This document shows, piece by piece, positions 35,153-44,319 of a stretch of DNA of 64,000 nucleotides. Below the pieces are notes generated by a model. It saw only the letters and a program-made list of their open reading frames with translations. It was not told the origin of the DNA and ran no database searches. The DNA lies in NCBI RefSeq assembly GCF_000445105.1, contig NZ_ATDP01000107.1, positions 124,001 to 188,000 of the forward strand, written 5' to 3'. A program made the position numbers and the translations under genes. The stretch comes from Sphingobium lactosutens DS20. Its GTDB lineage: Bacteria > Pseudomonadota > Alphaproteobacteria > Sphingomonadales > Sphingomonadaceae. How positions within the stretch are numbered: the first letter of the stretch is position 1; every line of letters starts with the position of its first letter.

Positions 35153-35614
35153 TCATTGCGGGTTGATGCCGATCACCAACGAGAAGGCGACGATCACCAT
35201 AGCGGCAACGGTCAGGGCGATCGGGGCGGCGATTGCGATGATCGCGCCCCAAGCCAGAACCTGCTTCCATGTCAGCGTGCTGTTCGCCTTCGCGCTGGTC
35301 GGCAAAGGCCATGGAAGCGGCCAAAACTCGGGGCGGGAAGGTGCAACGCTTGCAGGGTAGAATCTTTCTACCCCAGCCTCGAACTCCGCAAACATCCGTG
35401 CCGCTTCGAAACGACTGGTAGCGCCGAGCGTGTCCTTGGCCAAAAGCAGCTGCTTGTCGACGGCACGCGCACTGACGCCTTCGAGATGTGCGATCTCATC
35501 GGACGCGCGATGCTGAAAGACATGCCGAAGGTAAATGCGCTGCCTCTCGGACAGCTTTTCAAATGAGCCACCCGTCGTTTCATTCTTCCCTCGAAATGAT
35601 TTCTGCCCGGACAT
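35153..35614 (-). CDS. LuxR-type HTH protein with C-terminal membrane segment
   Basis: A 153-residue protein. Residues 18-75 form a GerE/LuxR-like helix-turn-helix (KLSERQRIYLRHVFQHRASDEIAHLEGVSARAVDKQLLLAKDTLG). Residues 120-145 are a single hydrophobic segment (WGAIIAIAAPIALTVAAMVIVAFSLVIG). No ligand domain is present. It resembles membrane-tethered regulators and heads the three-gene unit upstream of luxR. Targets are unknown. Confidence 0.75.
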   Translation of the reverse strand: MSGQKSFRGKNETTGGSFEKLSERQRIYLRHVFQHRASDEIAHLEGVSARAVDKQLLLAKDTLGATSRFEAARMFAEFEAGVERFYPASVAPSRPEFWPLPWPLPTSAKANSTLTWKQVLAWGAIIAIAAPIALTVAAMVIVAFSLVIGINPQ

Positions 35615-35791
35615 CGGCTATCGCACAGGCAAGCTCAACGGGCACGGGGGCCAGCACGTAGGTCCTCCGCGAGAATCCCTCGCCGGGCTATCCGTCCTGC
35701 TCATTGACCTTTCCTCTCAGGTGGTGGGGTCTCCGGCGAGTGCCGCGGCGGTGGTGCAATCCAATCGGCCTCATCCTTCGACAGCCCTCTT

Positions 35792-36703
35792 TCAGCGCGG
35801 ATTCGCCGGATCATGCGACACCGAGCTGGTGATCGCGGCCGAAAGCTCACGCTGGAGGCAATCGACTACCGATTGGATTTTCGGAAGAAGGTGGCGCCGC
35901 TGCGGGGTGACGGCCCAGACCGGCTCATCGGCAGGCCGATAGTCCTCGACAAGCAGCTCCACCATTCCCTGCTTGAGATAGGGCAGGATATAGAAATCGG
36001 GTAATTGGCAGATGCCCATCCCCGCGATGCAGGCTTCCATCACCGCATAGCCGTTGTTGCACTGAAACGGCCCTTGGGGCTGATGGATGATCTCGCGACC
36101 ATCGCGTTTGAATTGCCAAACGGGATTGGTGCCGGCGATGCACTGATGTTGAGCGAAGTCTTCGACGGACGTCGGTCTGCCGGCCCGCGCCAGATAGCTT
36201 GGGGCGGCACATGTATAGAGCGTCCGGGTGGCAACCTGAGTCGCGATCAACCGGCTGTCCGCGACATGGCCGGTCCGTATCGCGAGATCATATCCCTCCG
36301 CAACAAGGTCGACGATTCGGTTGGTGAGGTCGATGACCACGCTCAGCTTGGGATGACGCATGGCGAAGCGCCGGATGATGGGCGCGACGAAACGCTCTCC
36401 CATTGCTGTCGAACAGGTGACTCTCAACTGTCCCTGTGGCTCGCCTTGCTCGCCGATGAGGGCGATGGCTTCGTCCCGCTCCTGGGCGATTCGGCTGCAA
36501 TGCTCGAAAAACACCCGCCCCGAATCCGTAAGCCGGACCGTCCGCGTGGTGCGGTTGAAAAGCTGCGTTTGCACCCGCTGCTCAAGTGCGAGGACGGACC
36601 GACTCACATGCGTCGGCGACATCTTGATCGCCTGCGCACCGCGCGTGAACGAGCCAGCAGTGGCCACTGCAATGAACTCATCGATCCCATCCCACGACGA
36701 CAT
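35792..36703 (-). CDS. LysR-family regulator divergent from frmA
   Basis: A 303-residue LysR regulator. The N-terminal winged helix covers FIAVATAGSFTRGAQAIKMSPTHVSRSVLALEQRVQTQLFNRTTR. The C-terminal periplasmic-binding-like effector domain follows. It is transcribed away from frmA, with about 100 bases between the starts, so it probably controls the formaldehyde genes. Its effector may be formaldehyde, S-hydroxymethylglutathione or an upstream methoxylated substrate; the sequence does not say. Confidence 0.9.
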   Translation of the reverse strand: MSSWDGIDEFIAVATAGSFTRGAQAIKMSPTHVSRSVLALEQRVQTQLFNRTTRTVRLTDSGRVFFEHCSRIAQERDEAIALIGEQGEPQGQLRVTCSTAMGERFVAPIIRRFAMRHPKLSVVIDLTNRIVDLVAEGYDLAIRTGHVADSRLIATQVATRTLYTCAAPSYLARAGRPTSVEDFAQHQCIAGTNPVWQFKRDGREIIHQPQGPFQCNNGYAVMEACIAGMGICQLPDFYILPYLKQGMVELLVEDYRPADEPVWAVTPQRRHLLPKIQSVVDCLQRELSAAITSSVSHDPANPR

Positions 36704-36805
36704 ATTATCCCTCTCAAGACATAGTGTATTGCGGAATATCTGTATTAAAACACCATTGGCATAATGCTAGAGCAGGTCAACTCAAAATCTTTAGGGGAGC
36801 ATGAG

Positions 36806-37918
36806 ATGAAGACCCGCGCTGCCGTCGCATTCGAAGCCAAGAAGCCGCTGGAGATCGTCGAAGTCGATCTGGAAGGCCCCAAGGCCGGCGAGGTTCTGGT
36901 CGAGATCATGGCGACGGGCATCTGCCACACCGACGCCTATACGCTCGACGGCTTCGACAGTGAGGGCATCTTTCCCTCGATCCTGGGTCATGAAGGCGCG
37001 GGCATCGTCCGCGAGGTGGGCGCCGGCGTCACCTCGGTCGTTCCCGGCGACCATGTCATCCCGCTCTACACGCCCGAATGCCGCCAGTGTAAATCATGCC
37101 TCAGCGGCAAGACCAACCTCTGCACCGCGATCCGCGCCACGCAGGGCAAGGGCCTGATGCCCGACGGCACCACGCGCTTTTCGTACAAGGGCCAGCCGAT
37201 CTTCCATTATATGGGCTGCTCGACCTTCTCCAACTTCACCGTGCTGCCCGAAATCGCGGTGGCGAAGATTCGCGAGGACGCGCCGTTCAAGACGAGCTGC
37301 TATGTCGGCTGCGGCGTCACCACCGGCGTCGGCGCGGTCGTGAACACGGCGAAGGTGCAGGTAGGCGAGAAGGTCGTGATCTTCGGCCTGGGCGGCATCG
37401 GCCTCAACGTGATCCAGGGCGCCAAGATGGTGGGCGCGGACGTGATCGTCGGCGTCGACATCAATCCCGACCGCGAGGAATGGGGTCGCAGGTTCGGCAT
37501 GACCCATTTCATCAACGGCAAGGGCAAGAGCCGCGACGAGGTGATCGCGGAGGTGCTTCAGCTCACCGATGGTGGCGCCGACTACAGCTTCGACGCCACC
37601 GGCAACACCGAAGTGATGCGCACCGCGCTGGAATGCTGTCATCGCGGCTGGGGCGAAAGCATCATCATCGGCGTCGCCGAGGCCGGCAAGGAAATCAGCA
37701 CGCGTCCGTTCCAGCTCGTCACCGGCCGAAACTGGCGGGGCACCGCGTTCGGCGGTGCGAAGGGCCGGACAGACGTGCCGAAGATCGTCGACTGGTACAT
37801 GAACGGCAAGATCGAGATCGACCCGATGATCACCCACGTCCTGACGCTGGAAGAGATCAACAAGGGCTTCGACCTGATGCACGCGGGCGAGAGCATCCGG
37901 AGCGTGGTCGTCTATTGA
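36806..37918 (+). CDS. frmA: S-(hydroxymethyl)glutathione dehydrogenase (class III alcohol dehydrogenase)
   Basis: A 370-residue zinc medium-chain dehydrogenase. The catalytic zinc ligands lie in [14 protein letters not shown] and GHEGAGIV, the structural zinc cysteines in [15 protein letters not shown], and the NAD-binding glycines in [14 protein letters not shown]. The residues and the end [10 protein letters not shown] are typical of FrmA/AdhC. It oxidises S-hydroxymethylglutathione, formed from formaldehyde and glutathione, to S-formylglutathione, which FghA downstream hydrolyses. The ATG at 36806 follows GGGGAG; an earlier in-frame ATG at 36764 is less likely. Confidence 0.95.
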   Translation: MKTRAAVAFEAKKPLEIVEVDLEGPKAGEVLVEIMATGICHTDAYTLDGFDSEGIFPSILGHEGAGIVREVGAGVTSVVPGDHVIPLYTPECRQCKSCLSGKTNLCTAIRATQGKGLMPDGTTRFSYKGQPIFHYMGCSTFSNFTVLPEIAVAKIREDAPFKTSCYVGCGVTTGVGAVVNTAKVQVGEKVVIFGLGGIGLNVIQGAKMVGADVIVGVDINPDREEWGRRFGMTHFINGKGKSRDEVIAEVLQLTDGGADYSFDATGNTEVMRTALECCHRGWGESIIIGVAEAGKEISTRPFQLVTGRNWRGTAFGGAKGRTDVPKIVDWYMNGKIEIDPMITHVLTLEEINKGFDLMHAGESIRSVVVY

Positions 37919-37942
37919 GAATGACCGGGGGCTGAGCAGCCG

Positions 37943-37970
37943 ACCTTGCGGATCAAACGATCCGCAAGGT
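37943..37970. other. 12-bp perfect stem-loop after frmA
   Basis: ACCTTGCGGATC (37943-37954) and GATCCGCAAGGT (37959-37970) pair around the loop AAAC, 25 bases after the frmA stop. No T-run follows at once; TTTTT comes at 37985-37989. It may stabilise frmA mRNA or weaken readthrough into the next gene. Confidence 0.6.
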
Positions 37971-38001
37971 GCAGCACGCGCGCGTTTTTGGGAGGAGCGA
38001 A

Positions 38002-38931
38002 ATGGCGAAAATCGTTGTGAGTGGTGCGTCAGGTGATCTTGGACGCCGGATAACCGCGGACCTTCTCGAGCAGATTGCGCCTGCCGATCTTACGCTGGTT
38101 ACCCGCAGCCCCGAAAAACTTGCGGAACGCGCCGCCGCGGGCGTGCGGGTCGCATATGGCGATTATCGCGACAGAGAAGCGCTTCAAGCGGCCTTCACCG
38201 GAAGTGAAGTGCTGATGATGATTAGCAGCCTCGACGTTGCAAAACGCGTTCCCGAACACCGGAATGCGATCGAAGCCGCCAAGGCAGTGGGCATCCGGCA
38301 TATCGTCTACACCTCTTGCGGCGGCATCCACCCGCGCAATCCGGTTCCATCGGTATCCGACCATATCGTCACCGAAGAGGATCTGCGTAACAGCGGCCTC
38401 GGCTATACGATCCTGCGCAACCAGACCTATGCGGAGGTCTTTCCCACGCTGGCCGCTCCGCCTGTCCTTGCAACGGGAAAATGGTATCAGGCCGCCGGCG
38501 AAGGCAAGCTTTCGCCGGTTTCCAAGCGCGATATCACCGCATGCGCAGTCCGGTGCCTGCTCGACACGAAATTGCATGATCGCGCGACCTACGAGATCAC
38601 CGGGTCAGAACTGCTAGGCTATCGCGAGATTGCGGCCATTGCGGCCGACGTGTTCGGCGTTACGATCGAATATATCCCGGTGTCGCCTGAGGAACGCTAT
38701 CGCCAGTTTGACGCAATGGGCGTGCCGCGCACCTTCGACCCCAACATGCCGACCCACGACTATGCGCAAAATTGGTGCAGTGAAGAGATGGTAGGGCAGG
38801 ACATTGGGTTTGCCGGACAATATTACGCGATCCAATCCCATCATGTGGAGATGATTACGTGGCGAAAGCCTTACACTCTCCGCGAGGTTTTCGAATTCTG
38901 TAAGGGCCGCGATTACAATGACTGCTGGTGA
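38002..38931 (+). CDS. NmrA-like NAD(P)-binding reductase
   Basis: A 309-residue atypical short-chain dehydrogenase. The nucleotide-binding loop is GASGDLGRR near the N-terminus, followed by the NmrA-type LRNQTYAEVFPTLA. There is no Tyr-x3-Lys catalytic pair in classical position, so it may be an azoreductase/quinone-reductase-like or redox-sensor protein. The ATG follows GGAGGAG. The 276 bases after it (38932-39207) show no gene I can support, although short open stretches suggest eroded coding DNA. Confidence 0.8.
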   Translation: MAKIVVSGASGDLGRRITADLLEQIAPADLTLVTRSPEKLAERAAAGVRVAYGDYRDREALQAAFTGSEVLMMISSLDVAKRVPEHRNAIEAAKAVGIRHIVYTSCGGIHPRNPVPSVSDHIVTEEDLRNSGLGYTILRNQTYAEVFPTLAAPPVLATGKWYQAAGEGKLSPVSKRDITACAVRCLLDTKLHDRATYEITGSELLGYREIAAIAADVFGVTIEYIPVSPEERYRQFDAMGVPRTFDPNMPTHDYAQNWCSEEMVGQDIGFAGQYYAIQSHHVEMITWRKPYTLREVFEFCKGRDYNDCW

Positions 38932-39207
38932 TACCCGCGGCACTTCGGAGGCCGTGAAGCACGTCACCGCGCGCCACTTCCTACTCATGTTCGATCGGCA
39001 ACCGCAGCCATCGCGTTCACTCGCGCTGGCCGTCGCATCGACCTGCCGGAGATCATCAAGCGGAGCGTGAGCGCCAGGTTTGGATCGATCCGTCGATCCG
39101 CAAATCCTCACCCTCGGGGAAATCGACGAGGGATCGACGTTAAGCACGCGGACGCATCCAGAGCGCCGTCGTGTTCTGACACCATTGTTTTAACAAAGGA
39201 GAATATC

Positions 39208-39609
39208 ATGGCGGTTATTTCTGGTGATGGCGTGTTTTCGCATACCTGCCTGGGTGCGAGCGATCTCGCGGCTTCGGTTAGCTTCTACGATGCCGCCCTC
39301 GCGCCGCTCGGCGTGAAGAACATGGGCCCGTTCGGCGAAAGCGTCGTGCTCTATGGCAAGGACAAGCCCGCCCTTCTTATCCTCACCCCGGGCAATGGCG
39401 AAGCACCGTCGAGCAATGGCGTGACCGTCGGTTTCGCCGCCGCGACGACCGCTGATGTCGATGCCTTCCATGCAGCTGGCCTCGCTGCGGGCGGCACCGA
39501 TGAAGGCGCTCCCGGCGCGCGCGGTCATCTGCCCGGCGCCTATGCCGCCTATCTGCGCGATCCGGCGGGCAACAAGATCTGCTCCTACACCTTCACCGAC
39601 GGCAACTGA
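39208..39609 (+). CDS. VOC (glyoxalase/bleomycin-resistance) family protein
   Basis: A 133-residue single-domain vicinal-oxygen-chelate protein: FSHTCLGASDLAASVSFYDAAL at the start and HLPGAYAAYLRDPAGNKICSYTF at the end, with His and Glu positions suited to metal binding. The ATG follows AAAGGAG. A VOC gene between frmA and fghA is a recurrent alphaproteobacterial arrangement, suggesting a glutathione-linked role in formaldehyde handling. The reaction is unknown. Confidence 0.8.
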   Translation: MAVISGDGVFSHTCLGASDLAASVSFYDAALAPLGVKNMGPFGESVVLYGKDKPALLILTPGNGEAPSSNGVTVGFAAATTADVDAFHAAGLAAGGTDEGAPGARGHLPGAYAAYLRDPAGNKICSYTFTDGN

Positions 39610-39611
39610 CA

Positions 39612-40454
39612 ATGGAGCAGGTCAGCGCCAATATCGCCTTTGGCGGCGTCGAGGGGGTTTACAAGCACGCCTCCACATCGACCGCTACCGAGATGACGTT
39701 CTCGGTCTTCGTTCCACCGCATGCGGAGGGGGCGAAGCTGCCGGTGGTCTGGTATCTGTCGGGGCTGACCTGCACCCATGCCAATGTGACTGAAAAGGGC
39801 GAGTTCCGTCGTGCTTGCGCGGAACTCGGCCTGATGCTCGTCGCACCCGATACCTCGCCGCGTGGCGACGGTGTGCCCGACGATGTCAACGGTGCCTATG
39901 ATTTCGGTCTCGGCGCGGGCTTCTATGTCGATGCGACCGAAACGCCGTTCAATACGAACTATCGGATGTGGACCTACATTACCGAGGAGCTTCCCGCTCT
40001 CATTGCGGACAATTTTCCCGCGGATATGGGGCGCCAGTCGATTATGGGACACTCCATGGGCGGCCATGGCGCGCTAACCGTGGCACTTCGCCATCCCGAC
40101 CGGTTTCGATCCGTTTCCGCCTTTTCTCCGATCGTTGCTCCGACCCAGGTTCCTTGGGGCCAGAAGGCCCTGCGAGGCTATCTCGGCCAGGATACCGCGA
40201 CTTGGGATAGCCACGACGCAGTGGCCCTCATCAAGAGCGGCGCTCGCGTTGGTGAGATCCTCGTCGATCAGGGTGCCGCTGATCCCTTTCTTGCAGAGCA
40301 GCTGAAACCTGATCTTCTGGCCGCAGCGTGCGACGCGGCGGGGATCGCACTGACGCTCAACATCCACCCGGGATACGACCACAGCTATTATTTCATTTCG
40401 ACATTCATGACCGAACATCTCCGCTGGCATGCGGAGCGCCTTAGCCGCGCCTGA
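39612..40454 (+). CDS. fghA: S-formylglutathione hydrolase
   Basis: A 280-residue alpha/beta hydrolase (esterase D type). It has the family signature VWYLSGLTCTHANVTEKG, the nucleophile elbow GHSMGGHGAL, and the late HPGYDHSYYFISTFM with the catalytic His. It releases formate and glutathione from S-formylglutathione, completing the pathway begun by FrmA. It starts two bases after the VOC gene stop and is clearly in the same operon. Confidence 0.95.
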   Translation: MEQVSANIAFGGVEGVYKHASTSTATEMTFSVFVPPHAEGAKLPVVWYLSGLTCTHANVTEKGEFRRACAELGLMLVAPDTSPRGDGVPDDVNGAYDFGLGAGFYVDATETPFNTNYRMWTYITEELPALIADNFPADMGRQSIMGHSMGGHGALTVALRHPDRFRSVSAFSPIVAPTQVPWGQKALRGYLGQDTATWDSHDAVALIKSGARVGEILVDQGAADPFLAEQLKPDLLAAACDAAGIALTLNIHPGYDHSYYFISTFMTEHLRWHAERLSRA

Positions 40455-40585
40455 GCGAGGCATAAGGTAAGTCAGGTGCAAGGCGAGCGAGACGATCGTT
40501 GAGTTCGACAGACCGGTATGAGCGGGATTCCAATTTTCATACCCGGCGCGATGCCCTCGCGCGGGTCCGCTGATGGGGGCGTAAT

Positions 40586-41813
40586 ATGCTCGAATATGAT
40601 GTTCTGATCGTCGGCGCAGGCCATGCGGGCGCCCAGCTTGCCTTTGCACTGCGCCAGCAGAAGTTCGAGGGTAGTATCGCTCTCCTCGGTGATGAGCCCC
40701 ATGCTCCCTATGAGCGCCCTCCCCTGTCGAAGGACTATCGCCGGCGTCCGAGGCTTCGAGCGCATCCTGATCCGTCCGGAGCAGTTCTGGGTGGATCGGG
40801 ACATCGCCCTGCTTCCGGGGCGTCGCGTCACCGAAATCCGGCCGCAAGACCATGAAGCGGTGCTCTCCGACGGGATTAGCATCCGTTATCGTCATCTGAT
40901 TTGGGCCGCCGGAGGCGCACCGCGCTCCCTAACCTGCGATGGGCACGACCTCGCCGGCGTGCATAGCGTCAGAACCCGCGCCGACGTAGACCGCATCATG
41001 GCGGAACTCCCGAATGCCGAGCGCATCGTCGTGATCGGCGGCGGGTACATTGGCCTCGAGGCCGCCGCGGTTCTGAGCAAGCTCGGCAAGAGCGTCACCG
41101 TCGTAGAGGCGATGGATCGCGTCCTCGCCCGCGTCGCTTGCGAGCCGCTGTCCCGCTTCTTTGAAACGGAGCATCGGGAACATGGCATCGACGTGCGCCT
41201 TTCCTCGCAGGTCGAATGTCTCGAAGGCGATGACGCAGTACGCGCGGTCCGGCTTGCTGACGGCGAACCTCTTCCAGCCGATATGGTGATTGTTGGTATC
41301 GGCATCATTCCATCCATCGAACCGCTGCGTGCCGCTGGCGCCGATTGTCCGAATGGCGTCTATGTCGACGAGTACTGCCGGACCAGCCTGCCGGACGTTT
41401 TTGCGATCGGGGATTGCGCGGCGCACGACAATCCATATGCCGAAGGCGCTATGATCCGGCTTGAATCGGTACAGAATGCAACCGATCAGGCCACGACGGT
41501 GGCGAAGTTTCTCACCGGGTCGCCGGAGGCCTATGATGCCGTGCCCTGGTTCTGGTCGAACCAGTACGATCTGAAACTCCAGACGGTCGGCCTGACGATG
41601 GGCTACGACGACATCGTGATGCGTGGAGAGCCGAGCGAAAAGTCCTTCTCGCTCATCTATTTGCGAAACGGTCGCGTCATCGCGCTCGACTGCGTCAACA
41701 TGGTCCGGGACTATGTCCAGGGAAAAGCGCTGGTGACCGGCCGAATGGAGATCAGTCCGAGCCTTTTGGCGGACACCAATGTTCCGCTCAAATCGCACGG
41801 CAGTCGCGAGTAA
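40586..41813 (+). pseudogene. Ferredoxin-NAD(P) reductase-type flavoprotein with a frameshift
   Basis: An FAD-dependent reductase of the rubredoxin/ferredoxin reductase class. The first frame has [19 protein letters not shown] and ends its homology at [10 protein letters not shown] (codon at 40736). The next frame resumes with [18 protein letters not shown] and runs normally: RIVVIGGGYIGLEAAAVLS, then FAIGDCAAHDN, to the end. The family sequence needs ...DYIAG; the DNA GACTATCGCC is explained by loss of AT from GACTATATCGCC. A sequencing error is the alternative. It probably served the nearby Rieske oxygenase. Confidence 0.8.
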
Positions 41814-42914
41814 GGCGACTGGCAAGTCAATTGGCTGCGGAAGCTGCCGCCTCGCTGGCTATGAGGCGTGCGAGCAGCTTCCGCATCAGGAACGGGCCCT
41901 TGTCTTGCGGCAAGAAGAGCATCTCGTCGCCGGCGGGCGTTAGATCCCAAATGCGCTGCTGCGCCTCGATCATCTCCCGGTCCTCAGTGAACGCGGCCTT
42001 CACGACCTCGATCCTGCGATTGACGTCAGGCGTCAACGGAGCGTTGTCGCCGACAACAGCAGTCCCGAAGAAATAGGCGGTCCTTCGATCCGAAATCGGT
42101 GTGACAGCCTGCTGCTCAACCGTCTCGTTTATCGGGACGACGCCGGTGGGTGCCGCGTAATTGCACTTCGCTGCCGTTCCCGGCGGGAAGCGGCCACTCC
42201 GCATGATGAAGACGCCCGGAACCGCAAACTCGTAAGAGTTCCAGGTGTCAACGACCGCCGAACCATCGGGAGAATCCGCAGACTCGAACCAGCGCTCCAG
42301 ACGGATCCCCCGATCAGCCGAGGTAATCCGAGGTGCTGTCTCGGACCAATGGGCGCCGCTGATCGGCCGCAGCGTTGTCGCATGGACGAAATCGACATGC
42401 GATAGATCGCACAGATTGTCGTGGATCAGCTGATAGTGGGCATCATAATCCATGTGCCCAGTGCGCATCGGTCTGTCAGGCGCGAAGCCGAACGCATTGG
42501 GAATGAGTGCCGCGTCCGCCTTTTCCTTGTCGCCCATCCAAATCCATAGCCAGGCGTCTTTTTCGAGCACCGGATAGGTTCTCACGCAGCGCGCCGGGGG
42601 ATTGTCCATTCCCGGCACCTGGAGGCAGGTGCCTCCGCTCGAAAAGAGCATCCCACGATACATGCACCGGATTGCCGTTCCTTCAACGCGGCCCTTGGAG
42701 AGCGGCGCACGCCGGTGAGGACAGCGATCCTCCATTGCATGGAGCGCGCCTTCTTCGTCGCGCCAGACGACGACTGGCTCTTCAAGCATTACCCGGCCGA
42801 GAATTCCATCGGCCTCCTGGAGTTCATGTGCCCATCCGAATGTCTGTCGTCAGAACATTTGGCGCAGATCGCGGCGTAGATTAGCGGAGCGCGGGCCTCG
42901 TCCTGGGGTTGATA

Positions 42915-43895
42915 TTAAGCGGCGAGCTTGCGGTGCTGCAAGCGTCGGTGTTCGATGGTCTTCCGTTTGATCCTTTCGCGCTGTTGGATGATGGCGTCAG
43001 CCCTGCCGAAGTAGGTGTCGGCGGGCGTCACATTGCCGAGGCTTTCGTGATATCGGCGGTGATTATAGTGGTCGATGAAGGCCTCGATCCGGGTCTCCAG
43101 ATCGCCGGGCAGGAAGTAATTTTCCAGCAGGATCCGGTTCTTGAGGGTCTGGTGCCAGCGCTCGATCTTGCCTTGGGTCTGGGGATGCATCGGGGCGCCG
43201 CGGACATGGCTCATACCGTTGGCACCGATCCATTGGGCCAGCTCCTCGGCGATGTAGCTCGGACCATTATCGCTGAGCAGCCTGGGCTTTTGCACGACCC
43301 TGGCTGACGAACAGCCCGAGGCTTCAAGCGCCAGTTCCAGCGTGTCGGTGACGTCCCCGGCGCGCATGGTGGTGCAAAGCTTCCAGGCGATGACATAGCG
43401 GGAGAAGTCGTCGAGCACGGTCGACAGATACACCCAGCCCCAACCGATGATTTTGAAGTAGGTGAAGTCGGTCTGCCACATCTCGTTCGGCCGCGTCGTC
43501 TTGGTGTGGAACGCATCGGCCGCCTTGATCACGATGAAGGCCGGGCTGGTGATCAGGTCATGGGCTTTCAGAAGCCGGTAAACCGTCGATTCCGACACGA
43601 AGTAGCGCTTCTCGTCGGTAAAGCGCACAGCCAACTCGCGGGGCGATAGCTCGGACTGGTCCAGCGCCATCTCGACGATCTGCTGCTGGATATCGTTGCC
43701 GATGCGATTACACACCCGGCTCGGCGCCGATGGCCGATCCTCCAGCGCCTCCGGCCCGCCTTCGAGGTAGCGGTCATACCATCGATAGAAGGTCCGGCGG
43801 GGGATGCCGAGCTGGTCCAGCGTCCGCTTGGCGGGCAGATGCGACTGCTCGACGATCCTGATGATCTCGAGCTTCTCAGATGCGGGATACCTCAT
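42915..43895 (-). CDS. IS3-family transposase OrfB (DDE integrase)
   Basis: A 326-residue rve-type integrase. N-terminal HTH: MRYPASEKLEIIRIVEQSHLP..., IPRRTFYRWYDRYLEGG. Catalytic residues: Asp in MWQTDFTYFK, Asp in LLSDNGPSY and Glu in QGKIERWHQTLK. The start overlaps the orfA stop by four bases (ATGA), so it may be made by coupling or as an OrfAB frameshift fusion. Full length. Confidence 0.93.
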   Translation of the reverse strand: MRYPASEKLEIIRIVEQSHLPAKRTLDQLGIPRRTFYRWYDRYLEGGPEALEDRPSAPSRVCNRIGNDIQQQIVEMALDQSELSPRELAVRFTDEKRYFVSESTVYRLLKAHDLITSPAFIVIKAADAFHTKTTRPNEMWQTDFTYFKIIGWGWVYLSTVLDDFSRYVIAWKLCTTMRAGDVTDTLELALEASGCSSARVVQKPRLLSDNGPSYIAEELAQWIGANGMSHVRGAPMHPQTQGKIERWHQTLKNRILLENYFLPGDLETRIEAFIDHYNHRRYHESLGNVTPADTYFGRADAIIQQRERIKRKTIEHRRLQHRKLAA

Positions 43896-44278
43896 TCTTC
43901 GTCGCCCCCATCCGCGATCATGCTTTTTTTGAGCAGACGGTTTTCCAGCGTCAGGTCGGCCACGCATTCCTTCAGGGCACGGGTTTCGCGGCGCAGGTCG
44001 TGCACCTCGCCGGTGGTCGCAGCTCGGGCGGTATCGCCGGCCAGACGACGCTTGCCCGCTTCCATGAACTCCTTCGACCAGGTGTAATACAGGCTCTGGG
44101 CGATGCCTTCCTTGCGGCACAGCTCGGCGATACTGTCTTCGCCGCGCAGCCCCTCCAGCACGATCCTGATTTTGTCCTCTGCAGAGAAGTGCCGGCGCGT
44201 CGCACGCCGTATGTCCTTCACCACCCGCTCAGCTGGGGCCTTCGGCGCCGATTTTTTCAAGGAGGATTTGGGCTTCAT
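43892..44278 (-). CDS. IS3-family OrfA (HTH_Tnp_1)
   Basis: A 128-residue DNA-binding protein: RHFSAEDKIRIVLEGLRGEDSIAELCRKEGIAQSLYYTWSKEFMEAG is the HTH, followed by a leucine-zipper-like RALKECVADLTLENRLLKKSM. The first codons lie in an 18-bp perfect inverted repeat (44259-44276 with 44302-44319) that would sequester the start codon in long transcripts. Confidence 0.92.
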   Translation of the reverse strand: MKPKSSLKKSAPKAPAERVVKDIRRATRRHFSAEDKIRIVLEGLRGEDSIAELCRKEGIAQSLYYTWSKEFMEAGKRRLAGDTARAATTGEVHDLRRETRALKECVADLTLENRLLKKSMIADGGDEE

Positions 44279-44319
44279 CTTCGTTCCTTCGTCACTACGA
44301 CGAAGCCCAAATCCTCCTT
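44259..44319 (-). repeat. 18-bp perfect inverted repeat over the orfA start
   Basis: AAGGAGGATTTGGGCTTC at 44259-44276 is exactly complementary to GAAGCCCAAATCCTCCTT at 44302-44319, with 25 bases between. In mRNA sense the downstream arm begins at the G of the orfA ATG and covers its first codons. Transcripts entering from outside the element would fold and block initiation, as in several other insertion sequences. Confidence 0.75.

Noticed and set aside
37094-37935. Long overlapping frames on both strands within frmA
   Set aside because: frmA is full length and highly conserved; the other frames are repetitive, Arg/His-rich shadows.
37943-37970. Intrinsic terminator after frmA
   Set aside because: The stem is strong but no T-tract follows directly, so I list it only as a stem-loop.
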